A DNA stretch of 47,771 nucleotides, from assembly GCF_022763345.1 (NCBI RefSeq), contig NZ_JALEGS010000003.1, positions 1 to 47,771 on the forward strand, written 5' to 3'. Both the position numbers and the translations under genes were made by a program. This DNA comes from Phaeodactylibacter sp. (GTDB lineage: Bacteria; Bacteroidota; Bacteroidia; Chitinophagales; Saprospiraceae). Numbering within the stretch: the first letter of the stretch is position 1; each line of letters starts with the position of its first letter. Positions 1-9,010 of the stretch are shown here, piece by piece. The notes under the pieces are model-generated. The model was not told where the DNA came from and did not search any database. It saw nothing but the letters and a program-made list of their open reading frames with translations.

Positions 1-3000
1 ACAGCCAAACTGATTGACCAGGACCTGTGTGGCAGATCCGGTATCCGCCGGGTTGCAGCTGCTTTCCACCAGGAAAAGGGAATCGGAAGGCAGCAAGCTA
101 GTTGCCGTTATCACAATAGAGTCGCAGCCTTCCTGCCCGGTGAGGTTTTGTATCACAGTGCCGGTGTCCAAAGGGCTGCAGGACTGTAAATCGAAAATCG
201 TGGTGTCGGCTTCGCAAACCACGCTGCACGGGCCAGGAGGTACAACTAAGAGTGTGGTACTACAACCTGGATTAAGCTGGTCCGTGATGGTAAGGCTGAA
301 GCTGCCCTGGCTGATAAGAAAGGGGCCCAGGTCGACATCCTGATTGAAACTGCCGGTTACCGGCCCCAGAGGCGTTTGGGCGGTCCATCCTGCAGCCCCA
401 ACGGGGTTGATCACCTGTATGGTGGCCTGAAAGAAGTCATCTTCCGGCACGCCTGTAGGTATGCAGGTTGTTTGCGTCACGAAGGCGTTGATGGCACAGG
501 CATCCGAGCAGGTGCCGGGGTCGCTCAGCTGTACGGTGGTAGTACAGTTGCTGTCGGAGGCATCAGTCAGGGTGAGGGTGACAGGACCGCTGCCCGCACT
601 GCCCGGCAAAAGGGAAAAGCTGGCAAGGCTGCCAAACGTGCCGGTAGAGGGCTGTACGGCCTGCCCGGGCGCTGAAATGGTATAACTGCCAGCGGTGCTA
701 ACGCCATCTGCCAGAATGGAAAAGGTAATCAGGTCATCCGTGGGGTCCCCCGGCGTGCCGTTGTCCGCACACTGCACATTGGAAACAGCCGCGGAAGTGA
801 TCAGGCAGGCATCGCAGGGGTTGTCGAGGCTCACCGTTTGAGAACAGGTGGGGTCATTGCTGTCGGTAATGGTCAGGGTGAAGTTGTTCTGGGAGAGGTT
901 GTTCGGCAAAAAGGAAAAGGGGCTAACCTGCCCGTAATTACCGTTTGTGCCTGCGGTGAGTACTCCTCCGGGGGCGTTGACTTGGTAGTTGGTCCCAGTC
1001 CCTGTGCCATTCACCAGCAGTTCAAAGTCAATAACGCCATTATCGCAAATTGGAGTGATGACGGTTGGTGTGTTTAGGTTGCAGGGTTCCACCGAGCAGG
1101 GGGCTGGGTTGTCTATGGTAAACTCTAAAAAGCAGTCAGGATGATCTATATCGCTCAGGATCAGGGTAATGGTAGGCCCTGCATTCGCCGCACCCAGCAG
1201 CTGGAAGGCCGTTATCACTCCTAGGTTGCCGAACCCAGGCGTCACAGTGACATCAGGCGAAGAAAGATTGTACCCAATGGGGCTGAGTGCGACCCCAATA
1301 GGGAAGAGCTCCAGCAGCACGAAATCGTCGCCAGGATTACCGGGGGTACCGGCGTCATCGCAGGTTACACTTATCACACCGGGGTCGGTGAAGGCGCAGG
1401 TTGTATTGGAACAAGTGCCTGGGTCGGGCAGCGTAACTACGATAGAGCAACTTGGATCATCGCTATCCGTAATTGTCAGGGTGATAGGGCCGCTGCCGGC
1501 AGTACCAGGGCTGGTCAGAAACGTAGCTGCACTTCCGTAGGCGGCCGTGTTGGGCGTGACCGTGCCGCTTGACGCCGTCACGGAGTAGCTGCCCCCGGTG
1601 TTTTGTCCGGAGGGGTTAAGGGTGAACTGTATGATATCATCGGACGGGTCACTGGGCGTACCGCTGTCATTGCAGGTTGTATTAGAAAGATTAGCTGAGT
1701 TCAGATTGCAAGGGTCAGAGCAAGTCGGTGGAGCATCTACAGAAAAGGTGTTTGTGCAGGCGGGATCATCTCCATCCGTAATGGTAATGTCTATTGGACC
1801 TCCGCTAATGGGATAAGGGCCAAAGAGGGTCGAGATATTATAATTGCCGGAAGTGTTGTTAATGTCGTTGGCGGTCCAGCTGCTTCCGATGCCCGTGCCC
1901 GAAATGGTCCCATTGAAGGAGAAGGTGTCGTCGCTGGGGTCATTGGGCGTTCCGTTGTCGCTGCATGTAGGGGCAGAAGTCAGAGTAACCTCTATATCAC
2001 ACGGTGGTTGACTTGAACAGGTAGGTGGCGGGTCAACGACAACGCTCACTGTACAATTAGGGTCTAGTTGGTCGGTAAAGGTCACCGTAAAGGGGCCATT
2101 GTTAATAAAAGCAAAGCCGAAGCCTGGGGCGTCTCCATAATTGCCAACCGGCTGTCCGCCATTCGGATAGGTCGCCAGCCAGCCACCATTATTTCCGGGG
2201 TTTTCGATTAAGATGGTACCCTGGAATAAGTCATCAGAAGGATCGCTGGGTGTATTATTGTCAAAGCAGGAGGTCGAGATTAAGGTCGCCTCAATGTTGC
2301 ACGGAAGGGTGGAGCAGGAAGACGGGAAAATACTGATAACTTCGGCCGTGCAGCTCGGATCATTGGTGTCAACGATCGTTAAAGTGGTTAGCTGCCCGTT
2401 GGTGCTGCTGATAGACAGCTCAAAGGTGGTAAAGATGCCATAGGGTTGCGGACCAGCAGGTGTAATACTACCCACAGATGATACCAGGTTATAGGTTCCG
2501 GATAAATTTGTGCCTTCAGGCTGCAATTCTATTATAAAAACATCGTCGTCAGGATTAGAAGTGCCCTGGTCGTCGCAATTGATTAAGGTGTTTATCAGGG
2601 CGCCGGTTAGGTTGCAGGGCGGAGGAGTAGAACAGGGGGCCGGTGGGACAATGGTCACGGATATAGTCGTACAACTGGGGTCATCATTATCCGTAACGAC
2701 TACCGGGAAGCCACCTCCGGAAATAGGGTAGGGCCCCATAGTGGTCACCACGTTATAGTCACCGGTGGTCCCCAAAGGATCATTGGCGGTCCAGCCATTA
2801 GGGCTGGTCCCGTCTCCGACGACTTGCAAAATGAAGGTAAAGGTGTCATCATTCGGATCGTTGGGGGTGCCATTATCACTACAAGTGACGTTGCCAATTT
2901 GGGCGTAGTTGATGTCACATGGGGGCGCTGTCGAGCAGGGCGGGGGCAAATTGATAATCGTGTTCGTGAAGCAATTGGGGTCGTCATTGTCCGTAACGAT

Positions 3001-4206
3001 AACGCTAATACCAGCGGGTGGGCCAATACCAGTGAGCGTAAAAATAGTTTCGCTCCCATAATTGCCTCCCGGAGGGCTTACCGTGCCGCCGCTGACAGAA
3101 ACGGTATACCCGCTGCCCAGGCCCGAACCCACTGGGTTCAAAGGGAAAGTGTAAAAGTCATCACTGGGGTCAGTGGGCGTGCCGTTGTCGTTGCAAGTGG
3201 TAAAACCCAGGCCCGGATTGGTTAAATCGCAGTCCGGTACCGTCGGGCAGGGCGCAGGATTCGGAATAGTAAATGTGATGCTACAATTGGGATCATTGCT
3301 GTCAGTTAGGGTTAGGGTGATATCAGCCCCTGCCTGAGCAGCACCAAAGAGATTTTGGACAGAAGGGGTGCCGTAGGTTCCAAAGCCTGGCGATGCAGAA
3401 ACAAAAGGAGAGGTTACAATGTAGGTTCCATTCAGGCCTGTACCAGTTGGATTGAGTTCTACTACGGCGTAGTCATCGCCGGGAGAAGTAGGAGAGTTGA
3501 AATCATTACAGGTTATAGAACCAATACCAGGATCTGTAATGTTGCAACTGGCTTGTGATGCACAGGGGTTTTCAATGGTATAAGTGGTGCTGCAATTAGG
3601 GTTGTTTGCGTCGGTAATCGTAAAGGTAAGGTCCTGCCCGCTATTGCTTGGAAAGGGGCCCACGGTTTGACTGATGCCAAAAATACCGCTGTCGTTATCC
3701 GGGCTGGTAGATACCCAGTTGCCGGAATTCCCACCGTTGCTGACTACAATATTCTGGAAGAAAGTATCGTCGCTGAGGTCGCCGGGTGTGCCGCCATCGT
3801 TGCAAATTACAGCGCCACCAATGACATCCAAATCACAAACTGGAGTCGAGCAGGGCGCAGGAGGGGATATTTGTACCTGGACGGTTTCACAACTGGGGTC
3901 ATCTACGTCCTGAACACTAAAATTGAACGGGCCATCGGCAATGAGGTAGGGCCCAATGGTGACAAACTGGTCGTAAGGCCCTGTACTCGAGAGCGGATCG
4001 GACCCGACCCACCCATTGCTTCCAAAGCCCGAACCAATAACCCGTACCTGGGTCGTAAAAGTATCATCACTGGGGTCGTTAGGGGTGCCGTTGTCGTCGC
4101 AGACAATCACCCCGTTGAAAAAGAAGGTGATGCTGCAAGGGGTCTGAGCTGCCACAAAGAATGTAGAGGCCGAGAAACAAAACAGTAGGGGAAGGATCTT
4201 TTTCAT
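1..4206 (-). CDS. Giant secreted repeat protein, N-terminal part (runs off the left edge)
   Basis: The frame is open from an ATG at 4206 for 1402 codons to the window edge, so the C-terminus is missing. It starts with a clear signal peptide of about 21 residues (MKKILPLLFCF, hydrophobic core, then AAQ). The rest is a tandem array of about 13 units of roughly 100 residues. Each unit carries a Cys-containing turn of the type C-x-DNGTPNDP-x-DD, Gly/Trp-rich strands, a GPY segment and an xDxxDPSC motif. I infer exported beta-sandwich (Ig-like) modules joined by Cys-Pro linkers. Proteins of this architecture in Saprospiria usually end in a type IX secretion sorting domain, but that end is outside the window. 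It is likely a surface adhesin or matrix protein; the ligand is unknown. I do not recognise a named Pfam family with certainty. The gene is divergent from the trehalose synthase-maltokinase gene. Confidence 0.85.
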   Translation of the reverse strand, partial: MKKILPLLFCFSASTFFVAAQTPCSITFFFNGVIVCDDNGTPNDPSDDTFTTQVRVIGSGFGSNGWVGSDPLSSTGPYDQFVTIGPYLIADGPFNFSVQDVDDPSCETVQVQISPPAPCSTPVCDLDVIGGAVICNDGGTPGDLSDDTFFQNIVVSNGGNSGNWVSTSPDNDSGIFGISQTVGPFPSNSGQDLTFTITDANNPNCSTTYTIENPCASQASCNITDPGIGSITCNDFNSPTSPGDDYAVVELNPTGTGLNGTYIVTSPFVSASPGFGTYGTPSVQNLFGAAQAGADITLTLTDSNDPNCSITFTIPNPAPCPTVPDCDLTNPGLGFTTCNDNGTPTDPSDDFYTFPLNPVGSGLGSGYTVSVSGGTVSPPGGNYGSETIFTLTGIGPPAGISVIVTDNDDPNCFTNTIINLPPPCSTAPPCDINYAQIGNVTCSDNGTPNDPNDDTFTFILQVVGDGTSPNGWTANDPLGTTGDYNVVTTMGPYPISGGGFPVVVTDNDDPSCTTISVTIVPPAPCSTPPPCNLTGALINTLINCDDQGTSNPDDDVFIIELQPEGTNLSGTYNLVSSVGSITPAGPQPYGIFTTFELSISSTNGQLTTLTIVDTNDPSCTAEVISIFPSSCSTLPCNIEATLISTSCFDNNTPSDPSDDLFQGTILIENPGNNGGWLATYPNGGQPVGNYGDAPGFGFAFINNGPFTVTFTDQLDPNCTVSVVVDPPPTCSSQPPCDIEVTLTSAPTCSDNGTPNDPSDDTFSFNGTISGTGIGSSWTANDINNTSGNYNISTLFGPYPISGGPIDITITDGDDPACTNTFSVDAPPTCSDPCNLNSANLSNTTCNDSGTPSDPSDDIIQFTLNPSGQNTGGSYSVTASSGTVTPNTAAYGSAATFLTSPGTAGSGPITLTITDSDDPSCSIVVTLPDPGTCSNTTCAFTDPGVISVTCDDAGTPGNPGDDFVLLELFPIGVALSPIGYNLSSPDVTVTPGFGNLGVITAFQLLGAANAGPTITLILSDIDHPDCFLEFTIDNPAPCSVEPCNLNTPTVITPICDNGVIDFELLVNGTGTGTNYQVNAPGGVLTAGTNGNYGQVSPFSFLPNNLSQNNFTLTITDSNDPTCSQTVSLDNPCDACLITSAAVSNVQCADNGTPGDPTDDLITFSILADGVSTAGSYTISAPGQAVQPSTGTFGSLASFSLLPGSAGSGPVTLTLTDASDSNCTTTVQLSDPGTCSDACAINAFVTQTTCIPTGVPEDDFFQATIQVINPVGAAGWTAQTPLGPVTGSFNQDVDLGPFLISQGSFSLTITDQLNPGCSTTLLVVPPGPCSVVCEADTTIFDLQSCSPLDTGTVIQNLTGQEGCDSIVITATSLLPSDSLFLVESSCNPADTGSATQVLVNQFGC
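440..4120 (-). repeat. About 13 tandem ~100-residue protein repeats
   Basis: The DNGTPxDP-like hallmark recurs near plus-strand positions 440, 744, 1029, 1331, 1646, 1938, 2240, 2549, 2855, 3164, 3476, 3774 and 4074. The spacing is 285-315 bases, so the unit is about 100 residues. Units are diverged at DNA level, with no long identical blocks seen, and this argues for an old array. Some units lose the DNG motif, for example near 440 and 3476. The paired cysteines and acidic DD/DDP motifs suggest disulfide- or calcium-stabilised modules; that is inference. Confidence 0.75.
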
Positions 4207-4242
4207 ATTTCATCAATGGAGTTCAGGTATAGTGGGATCAAC

Positions 4243-4521
4243 CTACAACAGGACAATCAATGAATACAAAGGTTTATTAATACCCTGCTTCACAGGGCCC
4301 TGGGCAACAATAATGCCATCTGGTGACGAGGCATTTAAACAGTTGCCCGGCCCTGATCCCTGCACATTAAGGTGAAACACTACCTGCCCAAACCCAAATG
4401 GGAAACATTGAACATTGGAAAGTACAACATCTGAAATATTACCTTTTCCGATAAGCCTTGCCGGAGGAAATAAGTTGATCAAAAAAAGTGAATACAGCAG
4501 TAATAGGTGATTGGGACGCAT
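4243..4521 (-). CDS. Doubtful small hypothetical protein (92 aa)
   Basis: This is an open frame starting with ATG at 4521, ahead of the giant repeat protein on the same strand. The N-terminus (MRPNHLLLLYSLFLINLF) is hydrophobic and could pass for a signal peptide. The remainder has two Cys and no family signature that I recognise. It overlaps the likely promoter of the downstream gene, which argues against it being coding. It may be a chance frame or a remnant of a secreted protein start. Confidence 0.2.
   Translation of the reverse strand: MRPNHLLLLYSLFLINLFPPARLIGKGNISDVVLSNVQCFPFGFGQVVFHLNVQGSGPGNCLNASSPDGIIVAQGPVKQGINKPLYSLIVLL
4267..4274 (-). promoter_or_regulatory. Possible -7 box for the giant repeat protein
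   Basis: Read on the minus strand this is AACCTTTG, one mismatch from the Bacteroidota -7 consensus TAnnTTTG. It lies 61 bases upstream of the ATG at 4206, giving a plausible leader of about 55 nt. No good -33 TTTG was identified, so support is weak. Confidence 0.25.
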
Positions 4522-4551
4522 TGGACTGTGGGTTTATTGGTTTCTCCAAAA

Positions 4552-4580
4552 TTGAGACAAGACAATCCCAATTAAGTTTG
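4552..4580 (+). promoter_or_regulatory. Bacteroidota-type promoter for the TreS-maltokinase gene
   Basis: TTG at 4552-4554, an 18-nt spacer and TAAGTTTG at 4573-4580 match the TTTG/TAnnTTTG Bacteroidota promoter. Transcription would begin near 4587. This leaves a leader of about 160 nt to the chosen ATG at 4747, and only about 7 nt to the alternative ATG at 4594, which supports the later start. Confidence 0.55.
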
Positions 4581-4746
4581 TCGCTATTTGGACATGAACT
4601 TTAGAAAACCCTGCAAATCTTTTTCTGACGACTTTAGTGCCTCTGGCGGAGGAATTTTCAAGGCACCGTTGGCAGTACTCATTTTTTTTCCTTTCTTTAG
4701 TAAGCGTAACCGCAACTTTCAAAACGAGCCTGAACCAACCACCGGT

Positions 4747-7700
4747 ATGACCCAAAACAGCAACCGCTTCTGGTACAAAGACAGTATTATCTACGCCCTG
4801 CCCCTGCATGCCTTCTATGACAGCAGCGGCAGCGGCATTGGCGATATTAATGGTCTGATCGAAAAACTGGATTACCTCGAAGATCTGGGGGTCAATTGTA
4901 TCTCTCTGCTGCCATTCTATGAGTCCCCTTTGAAGGACGATGGCTACGATGTCTCCGACTTCAAAAGCGTACACCCCAATTACGGTAACCTTGATGACTT
5001 CGAACGCTTCCTCGAAGAAGCGCACAAACGTGGGCTGGAAGTCATTATCGATCTGATCATGAACCACACGTCTACCGAACACGAGTGGTTTCAGCGGGCC
5101 CGTCAGGCACCTAAAGGCTCGCCGGAGCGCGACTTCTACATCTGGAGCGATACGCCGGAGCCTTACCCAGAAGCTGGTATCATTTTCAGCGATTATGAAA
5201 CCTCTAACTGGGAATGGGATAACGTCGCTAAAGCCTATTACTGGCACCGTTTTTACAGCCATCAGGCTGATCTCAACTACGAGAATGAGCAGGTAAGGGA
5301 AGAGATGCGCAGCGTCATTGACTTCTGGTACAACCTGGGTGTGAATGGCGTTCGGCTGACCTCGATTATGTTCCTGTTTAGGGAAGAGGGGACCAACTGC
5401 GAAAACCTGCCTCAGGTCCACGAATACCTCCGGGAGCTGCGCAGCTATGTGGAACGCAAGCATCCGGGCAAAATCCTAATCGCAGAAACCAACCTTTGGC
5501 CGGAGGAGGCTGCTGAATACTACGGAGAGGGCGACGAGTGCCACATGAACTATCACTTTCCGCTGATGCCGCGCCTGTACATGGCCCTGCAAACGGAAGA
5601 CCGTTATCCCATCATTGACATTCTGGAGCAGACGCCCTCCATACCGGAAAACAGCCAATGGGCGCTTTTCCTGCGCAACCACGACGACCTCATGCTTTCT
5701 ATGGTGACGGAGGAGGAGCGCGATTATTTATATAAGGTGTTCGCGCAAGATCACGGCGCAAAGATCAATCAGGGGATCCGCCGCCGCCTTGCACCACTTT
5801 TGCTCAACGACCGCCGCAAAATAGAACTGCTCAACAGCCTCTTGTTCAGCCTGCCCGGCACGCCCGTCATCTACTACGGGGATGAAATTGGCATGGGCGA
5901 CAATATTTACCTGGGCGACCGCAACGGCGTACGCACTCCTATGCAGTGGAATTCGGACCGCAATGCCGGCTTTTCCGCCGCCAACCCGCAAAAGCTTTTC
6001 CTGCCCGTCATCCGCGACCCGTTGTACCGCTACGAGGCCATCAATGTGGAGATTCAGAATCGCAATTCTTCCTCACTGCTGTGGTGGATGAAGAACATCA
6101 TCAGTATGCGGAAGCGCCTGAAAGCGTTTAGCCATGGTTCCATTGAATTCCTGGACTCTATGAATGGCAAAGTCTTGTCCTTTGTCCGGTCTCACGAAGG
6201 CGAAAGCATTCTGGTCGTGGCCAACCTGTCTAAGTTTAGCCAATCTGTTGAATTGGACCTGGAGCGGTTTGAAGGGGTCCGGCCGGTGGAAATTTTCAGT
6301 CAGAATAAGTTCTTCGAAATAGGGGAGGAGCCCTACAAATTCACCATAGGCCCCTACGGCTATTTCTGGTTTCTGATGGAGCAGTCGGAGGAGGCGGATG
6401 AATTGCCGAAAGAGCGTGCTGTCCCTGAGGTCGTCTCCGAAGTGGCATGGAGCGATTTTTTTGAAAATTATACGACCAAGCGCCGTTTTGAGAAGAAAGT
6501 GCTGCCGGGGTATCTGCAGTCCTGCCGCTGGTTTGGCGGAAAGTCCAAGAAAATCGTTTCCCTGGAAGTCAGCCATTTCCCAAAAATAGAAGTGGAAGAG
6601 ACGGCGGCTTATTTTCTGAGTATTCGCGTGCGCTATACCGATGGGCTTCCGGAAACGTACTTCCTGCCCCTGACCTTCCTGTGCAGTGCGGAGGAAATGG
6701 TGCATTTTTTGAAGAATGAACCCCAAAGCGTGGTCTCCTACTGTAAAACCCCGCAGCGGGAAGGGATCCTGATCGATGCCATTTACCACGAAGCTTTTCG
6801 GAATGAGATCTTCTGGCGCATCAAGACCAACTCGAGTATCAACGTAAAAGGCGGGCAGTTGTCTTTCGAGTCCGGAAAAATCCTGGACGAACTGCATGTG
6901 GAGCGGGAAGATGTCAGCTCAGAGGTGCTCCGGGCAGAACAATCCAATACTTCCGTCATCTACAACAGCCAGTTTTTCTTCAAAATCTACCGGAAGCTCG
7001 ATACGGATATTAACCCGGACCTCGAGGTGGTGCGCTACCTCTCAGAACAGACTGCTTTTGAAAATTCGCCACGCTATGGTGGGGGCGTGCAGTTTCAGGA
7101 TACAGTGGAGCAGACCTTCACTATTCTCGGTTTGCTGCAAAATAAGATCCCCAATCAGGGCGAGGCCTGGACCATGATGCTGGAAGCGCTCAACCGCTAC
7201 TACGAAAAGGTACTGGCTAAGGTGGAAAGGGACAATCCGGCTCCTCCACTGGTAAAAGCCGACCGGTTCTACTTTGAAGACACGCCCGAGCGCCTGCAAC
7301 GCCTCATCGGCAGTGTGATTTACGAGCGGGCAGCCCTGCTGGGTAAGCGTACCGCTGAGATGCACATTGCCCTGGCCTCTGAAACCACCGAGGCTGATTT
7401 TGAGCCCGAGCGTTTTTCCCAGCACTATCAGCGGTCCATCTATTCTCAGCACCGCAAATTGGTCAATGAAAAACTGACTGCCCTGGAGCGCCGCCTCCCT
7501 TCCCTGCCGGAGCATATTGCCACAGAGGCACACCGCATACTGGAGATCAAGGACGAAATCATGGACTGCTTCAGCCAGATATACGCCCGGAAGATTGAGG
7601 CCACCAAGACCCGCGTGCACGGTGATTACCACCTGGGGCAGGTGCTTTTTAACGGGCGCGATTTCTTCATCATCGACTTTGAAGGGGAGCCCATGTACTC

Positions 7701-8103
7701 TATTAGCGAGCGCCGCCTCAAGCGCACGCCTTTTAAGGATGTGGCAGGCATGATCCGTTCGCTCCACTACGCTGCTTACGGGCAGTTGGTGCTCAACCAA
7801 AACTACCGCAAAGCCGATATGCCTCAGCTGGAAGAGTGGGCCAATCAGTGGTTCCATTATGTCAGCCAGTACTTCCTGACGGCGTATCTGGATACGGCGC
7901 AGGGGCATAGTTTTGTGCCGGAAGACAAGGAAGCAATGGAGCTGCTGCTGCGGACGTACATTCTGGAAAAAGCCATTTATGAAGTCGGTTACGAAATGAA
8001 TGCCCGGCCGGAATGGCTGCGGATACCTATCCGTGGGGTGCTTTATGCAATGGAAGGTTACACCGGGCCCAATACGCCGGCCGTGGAGGAGAAACCTGCT
8101 TAA
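4747..8103 (+). CDS. Trehalose synthase (GH13)-maltokinase fusion with a substituted GH13 nucleophile
   Basis: The protein has 1118 aa from the ATG at 4747, a normal length for TreS-Mak (Pep2) fusions. The N-terminal half (about 1-560) is a GH13_16 trehalose synthase domain with DLIMNHTS, YYWHRF, GTNCENLP, YYGDEIGMGD and RTPMQW. The C-terminal half (about 570-1100) is maltokinase, with RWFGGK near 594-599, HGDYHLGQ at 958-965 and IDFEGEP with the metal-binding Asp at 977. TreS interconverts maltose and trehalose; Mak phosphorylates maltose to maltose 1-phosphate, the GlgE donor for alpha-glucan synthesis. The family nucleophile motif GFRLDAV reads GVRLTSI here, so Asp is replaced by Thr205 (ACC at 5359-5361). 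The acid/base Glu247 and the transition-state Asp313 are kept. The kinase is therefore probably active, while the GH13 half may be inactive or altered. No glgE, glgB or second treS is in the window. A DUF1801 gene follows after 2 nt. Confidence 0.93.
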   Translation: MTQNSNRFWYKDSIIYALPLHAFYDSSGSGIGDINGLIEKLDYLEDLGVNCISLLPFYESPLKDDGYDVSDFKSVHPNYGNLDDFERFLEEAHKRGLEVIIDLIMNHTSTEHEWFQRARQAPKGSPERDFYIWSDTPEPYPEAGIIFSDYETSNWEWDNVAKAYYWHRFYSHQADLNYENEQVREEMRSVIDFWYNLGVNGVRLTSIMFLFREEGTNCENLPQVHEYLRELRSYVERKHPGKILIAETNLWPEEAAEYYGEGDECHMNYHFPLMPRLYMALQTEDRYPIIDILEQTPSIPENSQWALFLRNHDDLMLSMVTEEERDYLYKVFAQDHGAKINQGIRRRLAPLLLNDRRKIELLNSLLFSLPGTPVIYYGDEIGMGDNIYLGDRNGVRTPMQWNSDRNAGFSAANPQKLFLPVIRDPLYRYEAINVEIQNRNSSSLLWWMKNIISMRKRLKAFSHGSIEFLDSMNGKVLSFVRSHEGESILVVANLSKFSQSVELDLERFEGVRPVEIFSQNKFFEIGEEPYKFTIGPYGYFWFLMEQSEEADELPKERAVPEVVSEVAWSDFFENYTTKRRFEKKVLPGYLQSCRWFGGKSKKIVSLEVSHFPKIEVEETAAYFLSIRVRYTDGLPETYFLPLTFLCSAEEMVHFLKNEPQSVVSYCKTPQREGILIDAIYHEAFRNEIFWRIKTNSSINVKGGQLSFESGKILDELHVEREDVSSEVLRAEQSNTSVIYNSQFFFKIYRKLDTDINPDLEVVRYLSEQTAFENSPRYGGGVQFQDTVEQTFTILGLLQNKIPNQGEAWTMMLEALNRYYEKVLAKVERDNPAPPLVKADRFYFEDTPERLQRLIGSVIYERAALLGKRTAEMHIALASETTEADFEPERFSQHYQRSIYSQHRKLVNEKLTALERRLPSLPEHIATEAHRILEIKDEIMDCFSQIYARKIEATKTRVHGDYHLGQVLFNGRDFFIIDFEGEPMYSISERRLKRTPFKDVAGMIRSLHYAAYGQLVLNQNYRKADMPQLEEWANQWFHYVSQYFLTAYLDTAQGHSFVPEDKEAMELLLRTYILEKAIYEVGYEMNARPEWLRIPIRGVLYAMEGYTGPNTPAVEEKPA

Positions 8104-8105
8104 GC

Positions 8106-8486
8106 ATGGATGCGGTTGAAGCCTACATTCTGGACCTGGAGCAGCCGCAGCGCAGCATTCTGGAGTACCTGCACCAACTGCTCATATCGCATCCGGAAGT
8201 AACCTGCCAGATCCGGTATAAGATCCCATTCTACAGTCGGAAAAAGTGGGTGTGCTATACCAATCCCCGGGACGGGGGTATCGAGCTGGCTTTCATTCAG
8301 GGCGCTGAGTTGTCCAATGAGCAAGGGCTGCTGCAGGCCCGCGGGCGGAAGATGGTAACCGGCGTCGTGTTCCAATCGGTGGGCGAGATTCCCGAGGCTG
8401 CCCTGCTGGAGGTCATTCAGGAAGCCTTGCTGCTGGATGAGGTGGCACCCTACAACGGGCCGAAGCGGAAAAAACGCAAAAGGTGA
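8106..8486 (+). CDS. DUF1801 (YdhG-like) domain protein
   Basis: A small cytoplasmic protein of 126 aa. The features DAVEAYI, an early IRYKIPFY segment, a central WVCYTNPRDGGIEL strand and a basic C-terminal tail (PKRKKRKR) fit the DUF1801/YdhG family, whose biochemical role is not established. The ATG at 8106 is 2 nt after the TreS-maltokinase stop, so the two genes are surely cotranscribed. An in-frame start inside the upstream gene is unlikely because homology begins at DAVEAYI. There is no signal peptide or membrane segment. Confidence 0.75.
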   Translation: MDAVEAYILDLEQPQRSILEYLHQLLISHPEVTCQIRYKIPFYSRKKWVCYTNPRDGGIELAFIQGAELSNEQGLLQARGRKMVTGVVFQSVGEIPEAALLEVIQEALLLDEVAPYNGPKRKKRKR

Positions 8487-8557
8487 GGTAAAGTTATCGA
8501 GAAAGTTGTACATTGTAGACGCATTCTAATAATGCCATTCACCAAACCTCTGTAGCC

Positions 8558-9010
8558 ATGTTCATCAAAGCCCTTTCTGTATTAGCCCTCATATTTACAT
8601 GCAATGCCCTATCCGCACAGGCTCTGGAAACGGAGCGCACTGCTGAGTCAGCAACGAAGATCGTAGATGAAATGCCCCGCTTTTACAGCTACGAGTGTGA
8701 AAGTATAATGAATGAGGGTAAGCGTAAACAATGCGCCGATAAGGCGATGCTGGAAGTCGTCTATAAAAACATCACTTACCCGCCCAATGCAAAAAAGGAT
8801 GGTATAGAAGGGACTGTAGTCATCAGCTTTACGATTGATATGGATGGTATGACCTCTGATTTCAAGGTTACCAGGAGTATACGAGAAGACCTGGATCAGG
8901 AAGCACTTAGGGTGGTTAGAGATAAATTAGTGGAATGGGAGCCTGGAAAACAAAAAGGGATGCCCGTAAATACTCAGTTTAACATGCCGGTGCGCTTCCG
9001 GCTGAAATAA
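8558..9010 (+). CDS. Secreted TonB C-terminal domain protein, copy 1
   Basis: The protein has 150 aa with a signal peptide (MFIKALSVLALIFTC, then LSAQA) and a TonB-C (PF03544-like) domain over about 65-150. It shows YPPNAKKDGIEGTVVISF, an EALRVV helix and a final FNMPVRFRL strand. Unlike classical TonB there is no retained N-terminal membrane anchor and no Pro-rich periplasmic spacer. A role as an energy transducer with ExbBD is therefore uncertain; such proteins in Bacteroidota are often annotated 'energy transducer TonB'. Before the domain is MPRFYSYEC with a Cys pair, C47 and C59 (C-X11-C), shared by all three tandem copies. It is followed 36 nt later by copy 2. Confidence 0.8.
   Translation: MFIKALSVLALIFTCNALSAQALETERTAESATKIVDEMPRFYSYECESIMNEGKRKQCADKAMLEVVYKNITYPPNAKKDGIEGTVVISFTIDMDGMTSDFKVTRSIREDLDQEALRVVRDKLVEWEPGKQKGMPVNTQFNMPVRFRLK

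Larger units (their letters stand above)
4207..4746. other. Divergent intergenic region between the giant repeat protein and the TreS-maltokinase gene
   Basis: This 540-base gap separates two divergent genes. It holds a good Bacteroidota promoter for the rightward gene at 4552-4580, a weaker leftward box at 4267-4274, and a doubtful leftward frame at 4243-4521. Translation could in principle start upstream at an ATG at 4594, which is in frame with the TreS gene. That would leave only about 7 nt after the predicted transcription start, and the extra residues do not resemble TreS. No repeat or RNA gene was seen. Confidence 0.6.

Noticed and set aside
440..4120. CRISPR array or DNA satellite as explanation for the ~300-base periodicity
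   Set aside because: The period is far too long for CRISPR, the repeats are conserved as protein rather than DNA, and the frame is open throughout.
2824..4188. Plus-strand frames opposite the giant repeat protein (for example 2824-3225 and 3667-4188)
   Set aside because: They are shadows of the repetitive minus-strand gene, which has an uninterrupted frame, a signal peptide and regular repeats.
4588..4746. N-terminal extension of the TreS-maltokinase by up to 53 residues
   Set aside because: The extra residues do not resemble TreS, and the predicted transcription start near 4587 leaves almost no leader for the upstream starts. The ATG at 4747 directly precedes the conserved WYKDSIIY region.
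4534..5463. A 309-codon open frame antisense to the TreS domain
   Set aside because: It lies wholly opposite a well-supported enzyme gene and its translation has no family signature. It reflects codon bias on the coding strand.
7042..7908. A 288-codon open frame antisense to the maltokinase domain (with another at 6073-6897)
   Set aside because: Same reason: these are shadow frames of the strongly supported sense gene, without signal peptide or domain features.
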